64,000 bases of DNA from Aphidius gifuensis. Taxonomy: Eukaryota; Arthropoda; Insecta; Hymenoptera; Braconidae. The stretch spans positions 7,502,001 to 7,566,000 of the forward strand of contig NC_057789.1 in assembly GCF_014905175.1 (NCBI RefSeq), in the 5' to 3' direction. The notes below the pieces were generated by a model. That model ran no database searches. It saw nothing but the letters and a program-made list of their open reading frames with translations, and had not been told where the DNA came from. Shown here in pieces: positions 11,851-23,752 of this stretch (positions are counted from its first letter, which is position 1; each line of letters begins with the position of its first letter). The translations under genes were made by a program, and so were the position numbers.

Positions 11851-14698
11851 TTTGTCTTTTTAAATTAATAATTTTTTAAATTTTAAATATAATTTTGTAC
11901 AAGTCATTATCGTTCTACTTTTAAAATAATTTTTACTTAAAAATTAATCATCAGTTTTTGAAATTAATTAATCAATTAATAATTAACATAATCCTTCATT
12001 ATATTTTCATCTAATTTAATTTTAATTTTGAATTTATATAACAAATTCAACAATTATTTCATATTCTCAAGTTTTTTTTTTAATAATAACATTTCATTTT
12101 TATATTCTACAATCAGCCTTGTAAAATTATTATAAATCATTTACATAACACACTCGGAAATATTTAATAATCCTATATGAAAATTATACTTACAAAATAA
12201 ATTAAATTTAATTAAAAGTTTGTATGTATTTAAATAACGAACAATGAAAATATTTTGCTCGTAAAAAGTTTTGTAATTAATATAGACTGTCGTTAAAATA
12301 TAATGAAAATTTTCGAAAATCTCCAGAGAGATTTCTATTGGAAATGCTTGTCATCAGAGTTGTTCAATATTTTGTATTTATTTTATCTAACGAGGCGTTT
12401 AACAATGCCAACAATAACATCAATCAAGAATTATTTTTATTCTCTCAACCGTGTATCTTTCATCTTATAATTTCTATGTATATTAATTATACAAACAAAA
12501 AATTATTAACAATATTAAATACAAAAATCAAAAGCAATTAATAATATATTTTTCGCAACAAGTTGTTACCCCGGTATATATGTACCAGAGAGTATTTTAT
12601 ATAATCAACAAGTGAGTTTTCTTGTTCACCGAATTTATATACATCGTCATTGTGCAAAGATGCTACAGGTGGATTATAAATTTATCAAAAAAATTCTTCA
12701 ATATGTTATATAAATTTAAAAAAATCAATAAAAAAATTTTTTATAAATTAATATATAGTTGTCAATTTATCAACAATTTTTTTTTCATCACTCAGTAATA
12801 ATTCAAGATATAAATATACCACTCAAGACAATGTTGTAATAAATAATAATATTAACAATGATAATACGATTATTTAGTGAGACACGTAGAGGATAATCCC
12901 TCAGTCAAAAGTAAGCTCACTTGGCATATAAAAAAAAAATAAAAAAATAATATTAACAATAGTGAAAAAAAGAGAGAAGCATTCTAGGTGACCTCAGTTA
13001 CACGTGGCTGTTAATGAATATAAAAAAAAAAAATGAAAAATTGAAGAATAAACGATTTCTAGAACGTCGATGTCAGACATTTTAATAAAGACTTGAACGT
13101 GTTACCACGCGGCACGTTTTATATATCATAAATTCTTAAGATTCTTTGAATTTCTTATTTATCAAGGGGTTGGTTATTGGACTCGATTAATTCAATTGAA
13201 TTCAACGAAAATCATAAAAAAAAAAAATATAAAATTAACACTTGAACAAATAATTTATTAAATAATATATAATTTTTTAAATTTAATGAAAATAAAAATC
13301 AATTTTATATCAAAAAATTCACCCCATTAAAAATCACCATAATGGATTTTTTTTTTTTCTATATACGATGAATAATGATGAATAATGACAATGGTCAAAG
13401 TAGGTAGAGTTTTAAGGGGATGAAATAAATATATAAATTTGAGGGAAGAATTTTATAAAGAAAAAAAAAAAAGCTGGTAAGGGTAGATGATGTTGGTGGT
13501 GATGATGATGATGATGCTTGATGATATATAAGTGAAAAGCTTTCTCGACCATGCGCTTTGATGAAAAATTTGTAGTGGGATTTTCAGCGGCATTATGAGA
13601 GACTCCAGTTGAGATTGAAAAAATCAACTAGATTACTGAAAGACGTACATTCGCCACTGACTGTTACAGACGTCTTGACAATTGATAAAATTATAAATTA
13701 TTTAAAGTAATATAATAAATAAAATTGTGTATTTTTAACACTTAAAATTATTAATAATGCCGCGGGGTCGGCTTAAAAAAATATCAAATATTTGGTACTA
13801 CAGAAAGAGGCAGAATTTTTATAAAAAAAATTAACATTATACAAAAAAAAAAAGTGGAATCATTTTGACAACGGCATAACGCCTCTCCGGTAAGTTGAAT
13901 ATTTAAATTTGAATCATATTTTTTAATTGTTATTTGTCTTTTTGTAACGATCAAATTGTTAGAAATAAATTTAAATTTTGTATAGAAATTTTTTAATACT
14001 TAAGATATTGCAAGGTGTATTTTTACGATCGTTTAATTTCCTCATGTGTCATCAACAGATGAGTATTATTTTCAAAGGATATTATTTTAACAAATGTGGG
14101 TATAGATTTACCACAAAGGATAAAATATTAAATTGAATAATCATATGTACAAAGGTAGACAAAGAAAATGATTTTGAGCATGAAAAGATTGAATTGATAA
14201 AAGGAAAATATCTGAATATATATAAAATTATTTAACAAAATATTATTAAGTATATGGATGGCAACAGAAGGGGTTTAAATGACAAGGGTTAATAGTTTAA
14301 TATATACTTGTTAACAAGGTTACAAAGCAATCTGCATAACGTGAAAACTTGTACTATACTTTGACATTATTATCAGTGTCTCTGGGCGATACTTATGCCA
14401 CTTTAATTAACAACGATAATTTTATTACCGGTTTGTCTGTACAACGATTTATAAAAAAAAAAATATTATTTTTAATTTTTAATTAATATTTAATTTGAAA
14501 AATAATTGTATTAAAAATATTATTTAAATGAAATTTATAAATCGATAAATTTATATAAAAATTTTATAAAAAAATTTTCATCATTTTTTTTTTTATTTAA
14601 AAATAATTAGCAGTTTTTAAAATATTAAAAATATATACCTATTTAATTTAATTAAAATAAGTATATTGATTTATAAAAAATTTTAAATTATTATTTTT

Positions 14699-14734
14699 AC
14701 GTAGGTGGGACGCTTCGCTTCGCGTCACCTACGT
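14699..14734. repeat. GC-rich inverted repeat
   Basis: ACGTAGGTG and ACGC on the left face GCGT and CACCTACGT on the right, with two unpaired G and a TTCGCTTC loop. It stands out sharply from the A/T-rich flanks. It could be the remnant terminal repeat of an element or a structured RNA. Confidence 0.75.
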
Positions 14735-17700
14735 ATTGGATTTGTCTACCGAAAATTAAAAAACGCTCTCATTTCTTAAGTAATTGTCAGAGACACTTTG
14801 TGTTAGAACCAAAAGAAGCGTATTTTCAATCTATTTAATTTGTATATTTTTGATTTTTTTACAAATAATTATTAAAGTTGCCAGAGCCAAAAATGTTAAA
14901 AACCTTTTTTTCTTTTTTAAATATTAAATAACTTTTTATCTGTAAGCGTGATCGATTTGCACCGACTAATTAAAAGTTTCCTTTTATTTTGATCTTTAAA
15001 TCGCCGCTATTTTGAAAACGATATCTTTAAAACTCACGGAGTTATTAGAATTCTAATAGAAAAATTTGATGTGGCTGTTTTTTTCCCGATTTACATTGGA
15101 ACCCAACAAAATCATGTTTTGTGGAGATTCGACGCGCAGTGTTGGCAGCCCTGCTTAGTTCGTCTCACTCACACAGATGAACATATGTTTATGATAAAAT
15201 TTCATAGTGTTGTGACTAAACAATATGACATTTTATTTGAAAAAAAAAAAAATTACACTAACTAATAATTGCACATAACCCACCGGAGTATTGAAAATTT
15301 TAATTTTCGTTATATATGATTTTTTTATTTTTAAATTATTATAGTAATTAAAAGAGAAAATTTATGATTGAATTCTGTATGAGGATGAAACTTTATGACA
15401 AGGTGATACAATGTATATTTATATTGAAATAGATAGATGGTATATAGTAAAGAGAGGAAAAAGCATTTTCGCAGTAGATAACGTAATTGACAAGGTAACT
15501 AATTTAGAGTGCAATATCGCGCGACAAAGTGGTGAGACGGATCGCCAAATGGAAGCCTTGGTTTGAGTGAGAAAGTAAATATCTACAACCACTTGTACTA
15601 TCATTGAATAAAGCCCTATCATCAGTATATTTTATGATATTTAAAAAATTGAAAAATATCAAACAAAAATCACAAAAAATTACTTGAATTTTTTAAATTT
15701 AAATTAAAAATATTTAACAATTGATTTATTTTATTTTTTATTTGCCAACTTGTTGAAGAGTTTTTCTATAAATGAAGCAACAGTTTGCTAGTTGCTGAAA
15801 TTCATAAAATTAAATAAATAAAAAAAAAAAGCTCAATGAAAATTAATTGATTTAAAAAGAGACTCGATGAAAATATATACATCTTAAATAAAATTACAAA
15901 AATTTCTTTAAAAAATATTTCTTTATTCAAATAGAAAAAAAAAGGATTGATATGATTAAATGAATGAATAGATAGTGTGACAAATTGAATAAAATACTAG
16001 AGTTTCTCCGAATGACTGAATTATATTTTTTATATATTTTTTATTTCCAGACATATCTAATTGGCCATCTTGAATAAAGTTTTGATACTGAGGGCAAGTG
16101 ATTCAGCTATGAATACACACTTTACAGATACTCAGACGAGACAGGAAATTGCATAAATAAATATGAAATTCGATATCTCATATTGCTTATACTATATTGC
16201 CTTGTGAATTATCCCCATTGTTAAATTTCAAACTTTATTATAGAAACTTTAACACATCTTAAAGTTCATCTTGTTAATTTTATTATACCCTAATTATATT
16301 TATTACAACTATTTTAAATTTGAAGCTACTTTTTATTTAAAAAATGCAAAATATATTTTCATTTGTGATGAAATAAAATTTATTTTTTAAACCATCACGT
16401 TTTTTTATAATAATTTTCTATGACATTTTACACGATTTTTCTATTAACCAAAATGTATGTGTTATTATAAAATATATTTTTAACAGTGAATACTTTTAGC
16501 TGAGCCATTTGGTCAAGCACCATTACGTGATATGATTTTATTTTTTAAATTATATATTATGGTTGACATGATCTTTCAAGAGGGTGAAATAGACAAAGAA
16601 TGTACGTGTTTAATATAAAAATAAAAATTCTAATAAATAATAAAAAAATTATTATATAAAATTTCTAATAAATAAATTATTTGTCAATTGATTTATTGTG
16701 AAATAAATTTTAGAATTTTATTTTAAATTTTTAGATAAAATATTAGCTCATTTATTTAAATTATTCATATTTTTTAATTTAATTTTTAATGAAGAGACAT
16801 TTCAAGGGTTGCTTGACATACTTGATTTAGTCTGTTTTATATTTATTGAAATATCTCTCACACACCTGTCGATAACAAACACAGATGTCAATCGACCAAG
16901 GGCCTCCTCAATTATTATTCCTATCTTCCTCACTTGAATTTCATACGACACATCATTCATTCTACCAATTTATAAATATTGCTAAATTAAAAACAAACTA
17001 AAAAATAGAAAATTAATTTTGTTTGTAAATAAATTTATTTACATTTTTTTTTTTTTTTTTTTTCGAAAAATATAATAGTAAAAAAATTAAACTGCAATTG
17101 ACATGATTGAAAAAAATTACAAAAGATTTTATTGATTTTTAAAAAAAAAAAAAAATATTTTATTTTAATTAAATAATATCTTTTGGATCACTCAAGTGCG
17201 TAAGCTTTTAACAAATAAGTACTTTTTTTTTATTTTTTATTTTCTATTTGGTCTATTGGTCATTCTTTTCTATAATTACGAAAAAATAAAAAATATATAA
17301 AAAAAGCTTTAAAACGTTTTCTAGTATAACAAACAGTATTCTCGTCTTGATAATGATTTTTATTTTTTTTTATTCTTCATCATTTCTTTAACTTGCTTTT
17401 TTTTTTTACTGTCTAACATTCTCCCTTTCGATAAATAATACTCGCACCCTTGGGAAAATTTTTTTCACTCATAGAATGCAGCTGAATGACTTATTCTTAT
17501 ATATTTTTTTGATTATTATATATATTTTTCAACCCCTCACATTTTTCATTTCCATCTATTACTCTGCACTTATTCAAATTGAACGTGTAATTGAAAAAAA
17601 ATATTTTTTAATTATACGATATTACTTTTTTTTTTTGTGAAAAAAATTATTATTTTTCTTTTGCTCTATTTGGCACTTTGTTCGAAATGATAGAGTCTAT

Positions 17701-18195
17701 TATACTTATCCAAAACAGACGATAAAAAAGTGCCGGAAACTTTGTAAATTTTTTTTTTTTTCAAGAGAGACCGCACTTGATAGAAAATCACTGTTAGAAA
17801 GTGGCAATTTTCGATATATAACGTAAAAAAAATATATATATATGAAAACCACTTTTTCTCTTTCTCGGCCACCGATTTCCGAAATATTATTATTTTTTTT
17901 TCTATCGAATGCTCTTCAATATATTCTTTATTCAATTTGACTTTTAGTCACATGGAAAATTACTCATTCACCTCAATTCATTTGTACTTTTTTGATTTTT
18001 TTATTAAACAATAACTAACTCTGTTTAACGTCAATCTATTGTTAATATAATATCATTGTTTTATTTTATTTTTTTTTACTTTATATAATTAGTAATTATT
18101 AATTACTATTATTATTAATAATTATAATAATAATAATTAATAATTATTCATTACAAAGACAAATTATAATTTTGTTTATTTTACATTGCAAATCC

Positions 18196-18249
18196 CCCAC
18201 GAAAAAATATATATCCAGGATATGTCCTGGATATATATTTTCTCGTGGG
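18196..18249. repeat. Near-perfect hairpin in block copy 2
   Basis: The arms CCCACGAAAAAATATATATC and GATATATATTTTCTCGTGGG pair with a single mismatch, and pairing continues to a four-base loop. It is more perfect than copy 1 and suits a cruciform, or an element end, better than a typical miRNA precursor because the loop is so short. Confidence 0.85.
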
Positions 18250-18631
18250 AGGAATTCCTAACAGCCTAAGTAATAAGTCATAGTGTAATTATTAGTAATG
18301 ACTTTTATCAAATTTATACAATATTTCAATTTATATTATAACAATATTTCAAAGAATCGTCTGGAAATAAAAAGAAGAAGTAGAAAAAGATCAGTGCAAA
18401 AATTTTTTCAGTGTGTGAATATATATAATTTAATGCGTAGCGACAATGTCTGACTAATGCTTGACATAAACTACACAAAAAAAAATTTTTTTACTTTTTA
18501 TTTCATCTAAATAAATTTATAAACATAAATATATTCATCTTTGCTGTTCATACTTAATTAATTTCATTTAATTAAAATTAATCATTCATTTTATTGATAT
18601 TTTAAATAAATAAATAATTTTCAAATTCACT

Positions 18632-18792
18632 ATCGGCACTGTATACCGGAGAATTTACGGAGATATTTATACAAATTACACGGAAAAATTTACGGTGAAT
18701 ATGTGGTGTATAGTAATTATTGGATTGTTTATAAAACCCGTAAATGTCTCCGTATTTTCCGTAAATTTCCACGTATCGATGCATTGTATACC
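18632..18792. repeat. Foldback element with ACGGA motifs, copy 2
   Basis: Counterpart of 11691-11850, nearly identical, with the same GTATACC-bounded ends. Confidence 0.7.
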
Positions 18793-19122
18793 TTTGTCTT
18801 TTTAAATTAATAATTTTTTAAATTTTAAATATAATTTTGTACAAGTCATTATCGTTCTACTTTTAAAATAATTTTTACTTAAAAATTAATCATCAGTTTT
18901 TGAAATTAATTAATCAATTAATAATTAACATAATCCTTCATTATATTTTCATCTAATTTATTTACAATTTTAAATTCATATAACAAATTCAACGATTATT
19001 TTTGTATTTAAAAAACAAGGTGATATATGCGTGCGCTTGATTTTTAATTAATAATTTTTATGCGTATTGTTAATTACTGTTACAGGCGCTGAGGAGTATT
19101 TAGTTTAAATCATCATTAGAGC

Positions 19123-22100
19123 ATGATGGCTGGTGGAACATTTAGTGGCTGGCTTCAGCGCTGTCGAGAGTCAAGACAGCTTGTCCTAGTAATTGTTGCA
19201 ATAGCCCTTCTTCTTGACAATATGCTATTAACCACTGTAGGCAAGTATAAAATAATTTTATATTTTTATTAAAAAATATATTTAATAGCGATAAATCACT
19301 GAGTCAAATTATGTATGTCTTAATTTAAAAAAAAGCTCAGACAGATAATTTTACAATATATATAGATAAATCTACCGTGCAATCTTTGATGAATAAAAAA
19401 AAAAAAATAAAAATGGTAAAAGCTCTTACCATCTTGCTTTGAGTCAGAACCCAGAGTGAATTCTTTTGTTCCTAATTATTTCCTTCGATGTCCACACTTT
19501 TCTTTCGTTTCGATAGCCAACATAAAAGACTTCCACATTTAATTAAGTATACTTTTTTTTTTTTTCATTTTTATTTCTTTTCGTCTTTTCATCAACGCAA
19601 TATAAAATTAGTTGTGAAATAAATTTATAAAAAAAATATTATAAATAGTAATAATTCTTTTTTTTTAAATGTTGTATAAATTTAAAAAAAATTTTAAGTT
19701 AAAAGTTGAATGAATAAAGTAGACTTGGAAAATAATTTAAGATTTTTTTTTTTTTTATTTTTCAACAAGTCAACCTTTTGTGCTTCTTTGATGGTAAATT
19801 TTAGCTGAGAAATTTTTTAAAAATAATTGTTTAAGTACTTGACACTGTAGGTCAAGTGAAAGCGACAATAAAAATTTAAATTTTTACAAATTAATTATAT
19901 TCAAAAAAAAAAATGTAAAAATAGGGTGATTTTTTTTTAAATAAAAAATCAATAAAATCAATTGAAAGTATAGTTAATAAAAGGAAAAAAAAAATCATTT
20001 TACAATATTTGAAATCGTAAATTTTATTCCCAAAGGGATTCAAAGAACATTGGCAATTGTATTACGAAATAAAATTTATCTTTCTACTTTTATTTATAGA
20101 TTATTTTATATATTTTTTTTTTTTCTACAATGTCTTGGTCGTATAGAAATCCTTCATTGATTTTAGATTTGTAAAAGATATACTTTAATATCAATCAGTC
20201 AATTTAATAATAATATTAAATTAAATTTATTAATATAATTCCCCTCTAAATAATACTCATTTAATGATAAATAATAATTTTATTCTGGTTGTTAAAATAA
20301 TAATAAATAAATAAATCAAGTGTTGAGCTAGTCATTCGTTTAACTTTCTTAACATTCATCTTTAATTCAGTAGCCAAAACCATATCAAAATCAAGGGAAA
20401 AAAAAAAAAAAATTTATGAATCTTTGTCATGTCACTACTTTATACCAATCCAGATAAGTGGTCATGCATTTATGGAGGACGTATTATCAATGCCGCACTT
20501 TTACACTTATTTTTTTTATTTTTTTTCTATATAAAAATCTACTTTACTATTGTTATTTATAAATAAATGTGTATTTATAAATAATAATAATAACAAGATA
20601 AATAAAATAAACAATAAAAATAAATTAAATATAATGTAAAAATACTTGTTTGTTTATTTTTTTTAATCAAAAAGTATTTAATTTAATTTAAAATTTAATT
20701 TCAAAGTATTTCTATTGAAATAAATTTATTATATTAAAAAAAAATGACTTGACATTTAAAAAACATGTTACATTTTGTAAAAATTTTAATATAAAAAAAA
20801 AAAAATTACAAAAAAAATGCCAACGGCACGTGGTGTTCCCAAGCGGTCACCCATCCAAGTACTAACCACGCTCAGCCCTGCTTAACTTCGGTGATCGGAC
20901 GAGAACCGGTGCATTCAGGCCGATATGGTCGTTGGCGATAGCATTTACTTATAAAATTAATATAAGCAAATAAATTTGAACATAAATTTACTAATTGACT
21001 TTGATATTGGTTCATTGTTCATTGATTTTATAAACACAAGTATTATCATAAAAAAAAAAAGAATAAATAAATTGACGAAAAATTTTTTTAATTTATTTAT
21101 GTACACATAAATCACACATAATTCACACGTAATTTTTAGTCTAATAACATCAAGATTAAATGTTTACTGAAAAAGTTGTGCTACCTTAATATGTCAATTT
21201 TAAAAAAAAATATAAAAAATATTAAAAAAAATTTTCTTTCAAATTTATTTCTTCACACAGAAAAAACACATAATTCGCACAAAATTTCAAGCCCAATTGC
21301 ATCGAGATCCGATGATTATTAAAAAAGTTGTGCTAGCTTAATATGCCAATTTTAAAAAAAAATATAAAAAATATTAAAAAAAAATTTCTTTCAAATTTAT
21401 TTCTTCACACATAAAAAACACACAATTCGCACAAAATTTCAAGCCCAATTGCATCGAGATCCGATGATTATTAAAAAAGTTGTGCTAGCTTAATATGTCA
21501 ATTTTAAAAAAAAAAATTTTGTTTACTCGCTTTTTTTTGTTGTTTTTTCGTTGCTAACGAAATAAATAAAAAAATAATAGAAAAAGGCAAACAGAAAGAA
21601 ATTCATATGAGAGTAAGTGAGAAAAAAACAATGACCAATCAAATGTCCGGAAGACCGATGATGTTTGTCCTTTTTATATTAGGATAATAAATAAAATGAA
21701 TGTTACTTTTTGATATGATTAAAAAATAATTTATTATTATTTTACAGTGCCAATAATACCAGAATTTCTATATGACATAAAACACCCAAATAATACACTT
21801 AGTGAACATCTAGATGGACCACATCATGCATCAACAACACCAATATCTACAACACTTATACCAGCATCATTAGACAATAGTAAATGCATGTGTAAATGTC
21901 CCCAAGGTAATTTTACAAATGGACAATTAGAATTTCTAATGGGAACAACAAGTACATCAAATCAAATAGGTATTTAAAAATTAAAAAAATAATTTAAAAA
22001 TATATATATAATAATGAATTTTTATTAATTAATAGTTACAACAGTTAATACAAAAAATTTAACAAGCCCAGAAGAACTTGAAAAAGCTCAACGACATCGT

Positions 22101-23752
22101 GAATTAATTGAAGAAACTGTACCAGTTGGTATGATGTTTGCATCAAAAGCAGTTGTTCAACTTTTAGCTAATCCAATTGTTGGACCTCTTACACACAAGT
22201 AATTGCATTGATTTATTTATTTTATAATTGAAATATTGTTAATTATAATTTGTTTTATTATTTACAGAATTGGATATAGTATTCCCATGTTTACTGGATT
22301 TATTATAATGTTTCTATCAACTTTAATATTTGCATTTGGACGTAGTTATAGTGTGTTATTTATAGCAAGAGCACTTCAAGGTATTGGTTCATCATGTTCA
22401 AGTGTTTCTGGTATGGGTATGTTAGCTGAAAGATATCAAGATGATAAAGAACGTGGTAATGCAATGGGTATTGCACTTGGTGGTTTAGCACTTGGTGTAT
22501 TAATTGGTCCACCATTTGGTGGTCTTATGTATGAATTTGTTGGTAAATCAGCACCATTTTTAATATTATCTGCATTAGCACTTGGTGATGGTTGTAAGTT
22601 GATGTTTTTTATACTATTTTTTGTTTCTAAATAAATAGTAATTTAATTTTTTAAAAAAACATTTCAGTATTACAACTTATGATGCTTCAACCATCAGTTG
22701 TCTATACAGAATCAGAACCACCTTCATTAAAAGCACTTGTTACAGATCCTTATATTATTCTTGCAGCAGGTAATTATAAAAAATAATAATAAAATTTTTT
22801 TAAATAATTATTAAATATATGTTATTACAGGAGCAATAACATTTGCTAATATGGGAATTGCAATGTTAGAACCAAGTTTACCAATTTGGATGATGGACAC
22901 AATGGGTGCTAGTAGATGGAAACAAGGAGCAACATTTTTACCAGCTAGTATCAGTTATTTAATTGGTACAAATTTATTTGGACCATTGGGACATCGTATG
23001 GGCAGGTAATGTCTCAACAATAATTAATATTTCGAAATTTCTAACATGTCTTTTATATTTACTTTCGAAAAAATGTTTTAATTTTGTTTTTTGTACAGAT
23101 GGTTAGCTGCATTAATTGGACTGATTGTCATTGGTTTCTGTCTCATGTTGGTAAGTTATTAAATGCAATTATTATTGTCAATGATTTATCATATTCGAAT
23201 AATTTAGATACCACTTGCAACAAGTATCAATCATCTTATAATACCAAATGCTGGATTGGGTTTTGCAATTGGTATGGTTGATAGTTCAATGATGCCAGAA
23301 CTTGGTTATCTTGTTGATATACGACATACTGCTGTTTATGGTAGTGTTTATGCTATTGGTGATGTTGCATTTTGTATGGGTTTTGCTATTGGTTAGTTTG
23401 AATCTTAATTTTTATTAAAAATTCATCAACTAATTTATGATTTATGTTAACAGTCAATGATAATTTTTTTTCTAGGTCCAGCATTGAGTGGAACACTTGT
23501 TAACACTATTGGCTTTGAATGGATGCTTTTTGGTATTGCAATACTTTGTTTTATTTATGCACCATTTATGTATTTACTCAGAGCACCACCAACCAAAGAA
23601 GAAAAAAAGGTTTGTTGTGGTTTTTTTTAAATTTATTTATTCATCTGTAAATTATCAAAGCTAATGGGTTTATTTTATTTTCTTAGACTCTGATTATTGG
23701 TGAAAAATCATCAGTTAGATATGTAACTTATTCAAATGATGATGATGAATAG
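19123..23752 (+). CDS. VMAT: Vesicular monoamine transporter (SLC18A family)
   Basis: Proton-coupled antiporter that loads dopamine, serotonin, octopamine or histamine into synaptic vesicles. Exons: 19123-19240, 21748-21969, 22036-22198, 22268-22593, 22668-22769, 22831-23005, 23099-23150, 23208-23391, 23476-23609 and 23687-23752; 1542 nt, 513 aa, all phases continuous. It has major-facilitator architecture: the first helix ends LLLDNMLLTTVVPIIP as in SLC18A2, followed by a long Ser/Thr/Cys-rich lumenal loop, then GIGSSCSSVSGMGMLAERY, RGNAMGIALGG, GPPFGG, IAMLEPSLPIWMM, FLPASISYLIGTN, GMVDSSMMPELGYLVD and VYGSVYAIGDVAFCMG, all highly conserved in VMATs. The C-terminus is short and ends in an acidic DDDE, resembling the acidic tail of mammalian VMAT2. 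The first coding exon follows an acceptor (TTACAG before 19086), so an untranslated exon lies upstream. Confidence 0.96.
19241..19242 (+). other. GC splice donor of VMAT intron 1 (GC-AG intron)
   Basis: The exon-intron boundary reads GTAG|GCAAGT, the classic GC donor consensus. Only this cut joins in phase to the acceptor at 21741-21747 and restores the conserved LLTTVVPIIP sequence. Nearby GT options (19237 or 19245) break the frame. Confidence 0.88.
20810..20817 (-). terminator. RNA polymerase III terminator of the 5S gene
   Basis: A run of eight T on the minus strand begins two bases after the 3' end of the 5S sequence, as expected for Pol III termination. Confidence 0.8.
20819..20936 (-). 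rRNA. 5S ribosomal RNA
   Basis: A full-length 118-nt match to metazoan 5S rRNA by recognition. It starts GCCAACGACCATA, carries GTTCTCGTCCGATCACCGAA and AAGCAGGGCTGAGCGTGG, then TTAGTACTTGGATGGGTGAC, and ends GTGCCGTTGGC; the first and last nine bases are complementary. The internal A-box and C-box control regions are intact and a T-run follows, so it may be active. It lies in VMAT intron 1 on the opposite strand. Only one copy is in this window; no adjacent 5S repeat is visible. Confidence 0.97.
21105..21512. repeat. Tandem repeat, 152-bp period, about 2.7 copies
   Basis: The landmark AGTTGTGCTA(G/C)CTTAATATG recurs with copies exactly 152 bp apart (the CTA(G/C)C pentamer at 21181, 21333 and 21485). 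Copies 2 and 3 are nearly identical and copy 1 is more diverged, implying a recent duplication of the unit. It lies in VMAT intron 1 downstream of the 5S gene. Confidence 0.85.

Larger units (their letters stand above)
11023..12059. repeat. Duplicated ~1.05 kb non-coding block, copy 1
   Basis: Closely similar to 17903-19002 in the same orientation. Two modules are conserved: a left one (from the ATCGAATGCTCTTC start through the hairpin at 11264-11317) and a right one (11491-12050, nearly identical to 18439-18995). The middle (about 11325-11490) does not match copy 2. No plausible protein is encoded: the longest shared frame, a 60-62 codon one on the minus strand, is produced by repeated ACGGA/TTTACGG motifs. 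It may be a non-autonomous mobile element. Confidence 0.85.
10973..12088. repeat. Perfect 37-bp direct repeats flanking block copy 1
   Basis: Positions 10973-11009 and 12052-12088 are identical over 37 bp, including a run of ten T. They enclose almost exactly the duplicated block described separately. Copy 2 of that block lacks the second repeat, so the repeats belong to the insertion locus rather than to the block. Confidence 0.85.
17903..19002. repeat. Duplicated ~1.05 kb non-coding block, copy 2
   Basis: Second direct copy of the block at 11023-12059, about 6.9 kb away. It differs by a longer A/T-rich expansion near 18085-18150, a replaced central segment (about 18255-18430) and a six-base difference near 18630. 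Its right end lies only about 80 bp upstream of the acceptor of the first VMAT coding exon, so it probably sits in a 5' intron or the promoter of VMAT. Confidence 0.85.
8911..19084. other. Long gene-poor interval between MGAT2 and VMAT
   Basis: No gene can be supported across about 10 kb. The interval contains short direct repeats (10201-10301), a coding-like fragment (about 10690-10990), two copies of a ~1.05 kb block (11023-12059 and 17903-19002), a GC-rich hairpin (14699-14734) and scattered less A/T-rich patches (9180-9310, 13500-13690, 14950-15200, 16060-16150) that could be promoters, untranslated VMAT exons or old transposon debris. Short open frames here are rich in Phe, Lys, Ile and Asn as expected from A/T bias. 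Confidence 0.5.

Noticed and set aside
13412..13627. Minus-strand open frame with a polyhistidine run
   Set aside because: The His run is a CAT/ATG microsatellite and the remainder is Phe/Ile-rich as expected from A/T-rich DNA; no family resemblance.
15071..15265. Plus-strand frame of ordinary composition (64 codons)
   Set aside because: Less A/T-rich than its surroundings but has no splice partners or recognisable motif; could be old element debris, not enough to call.
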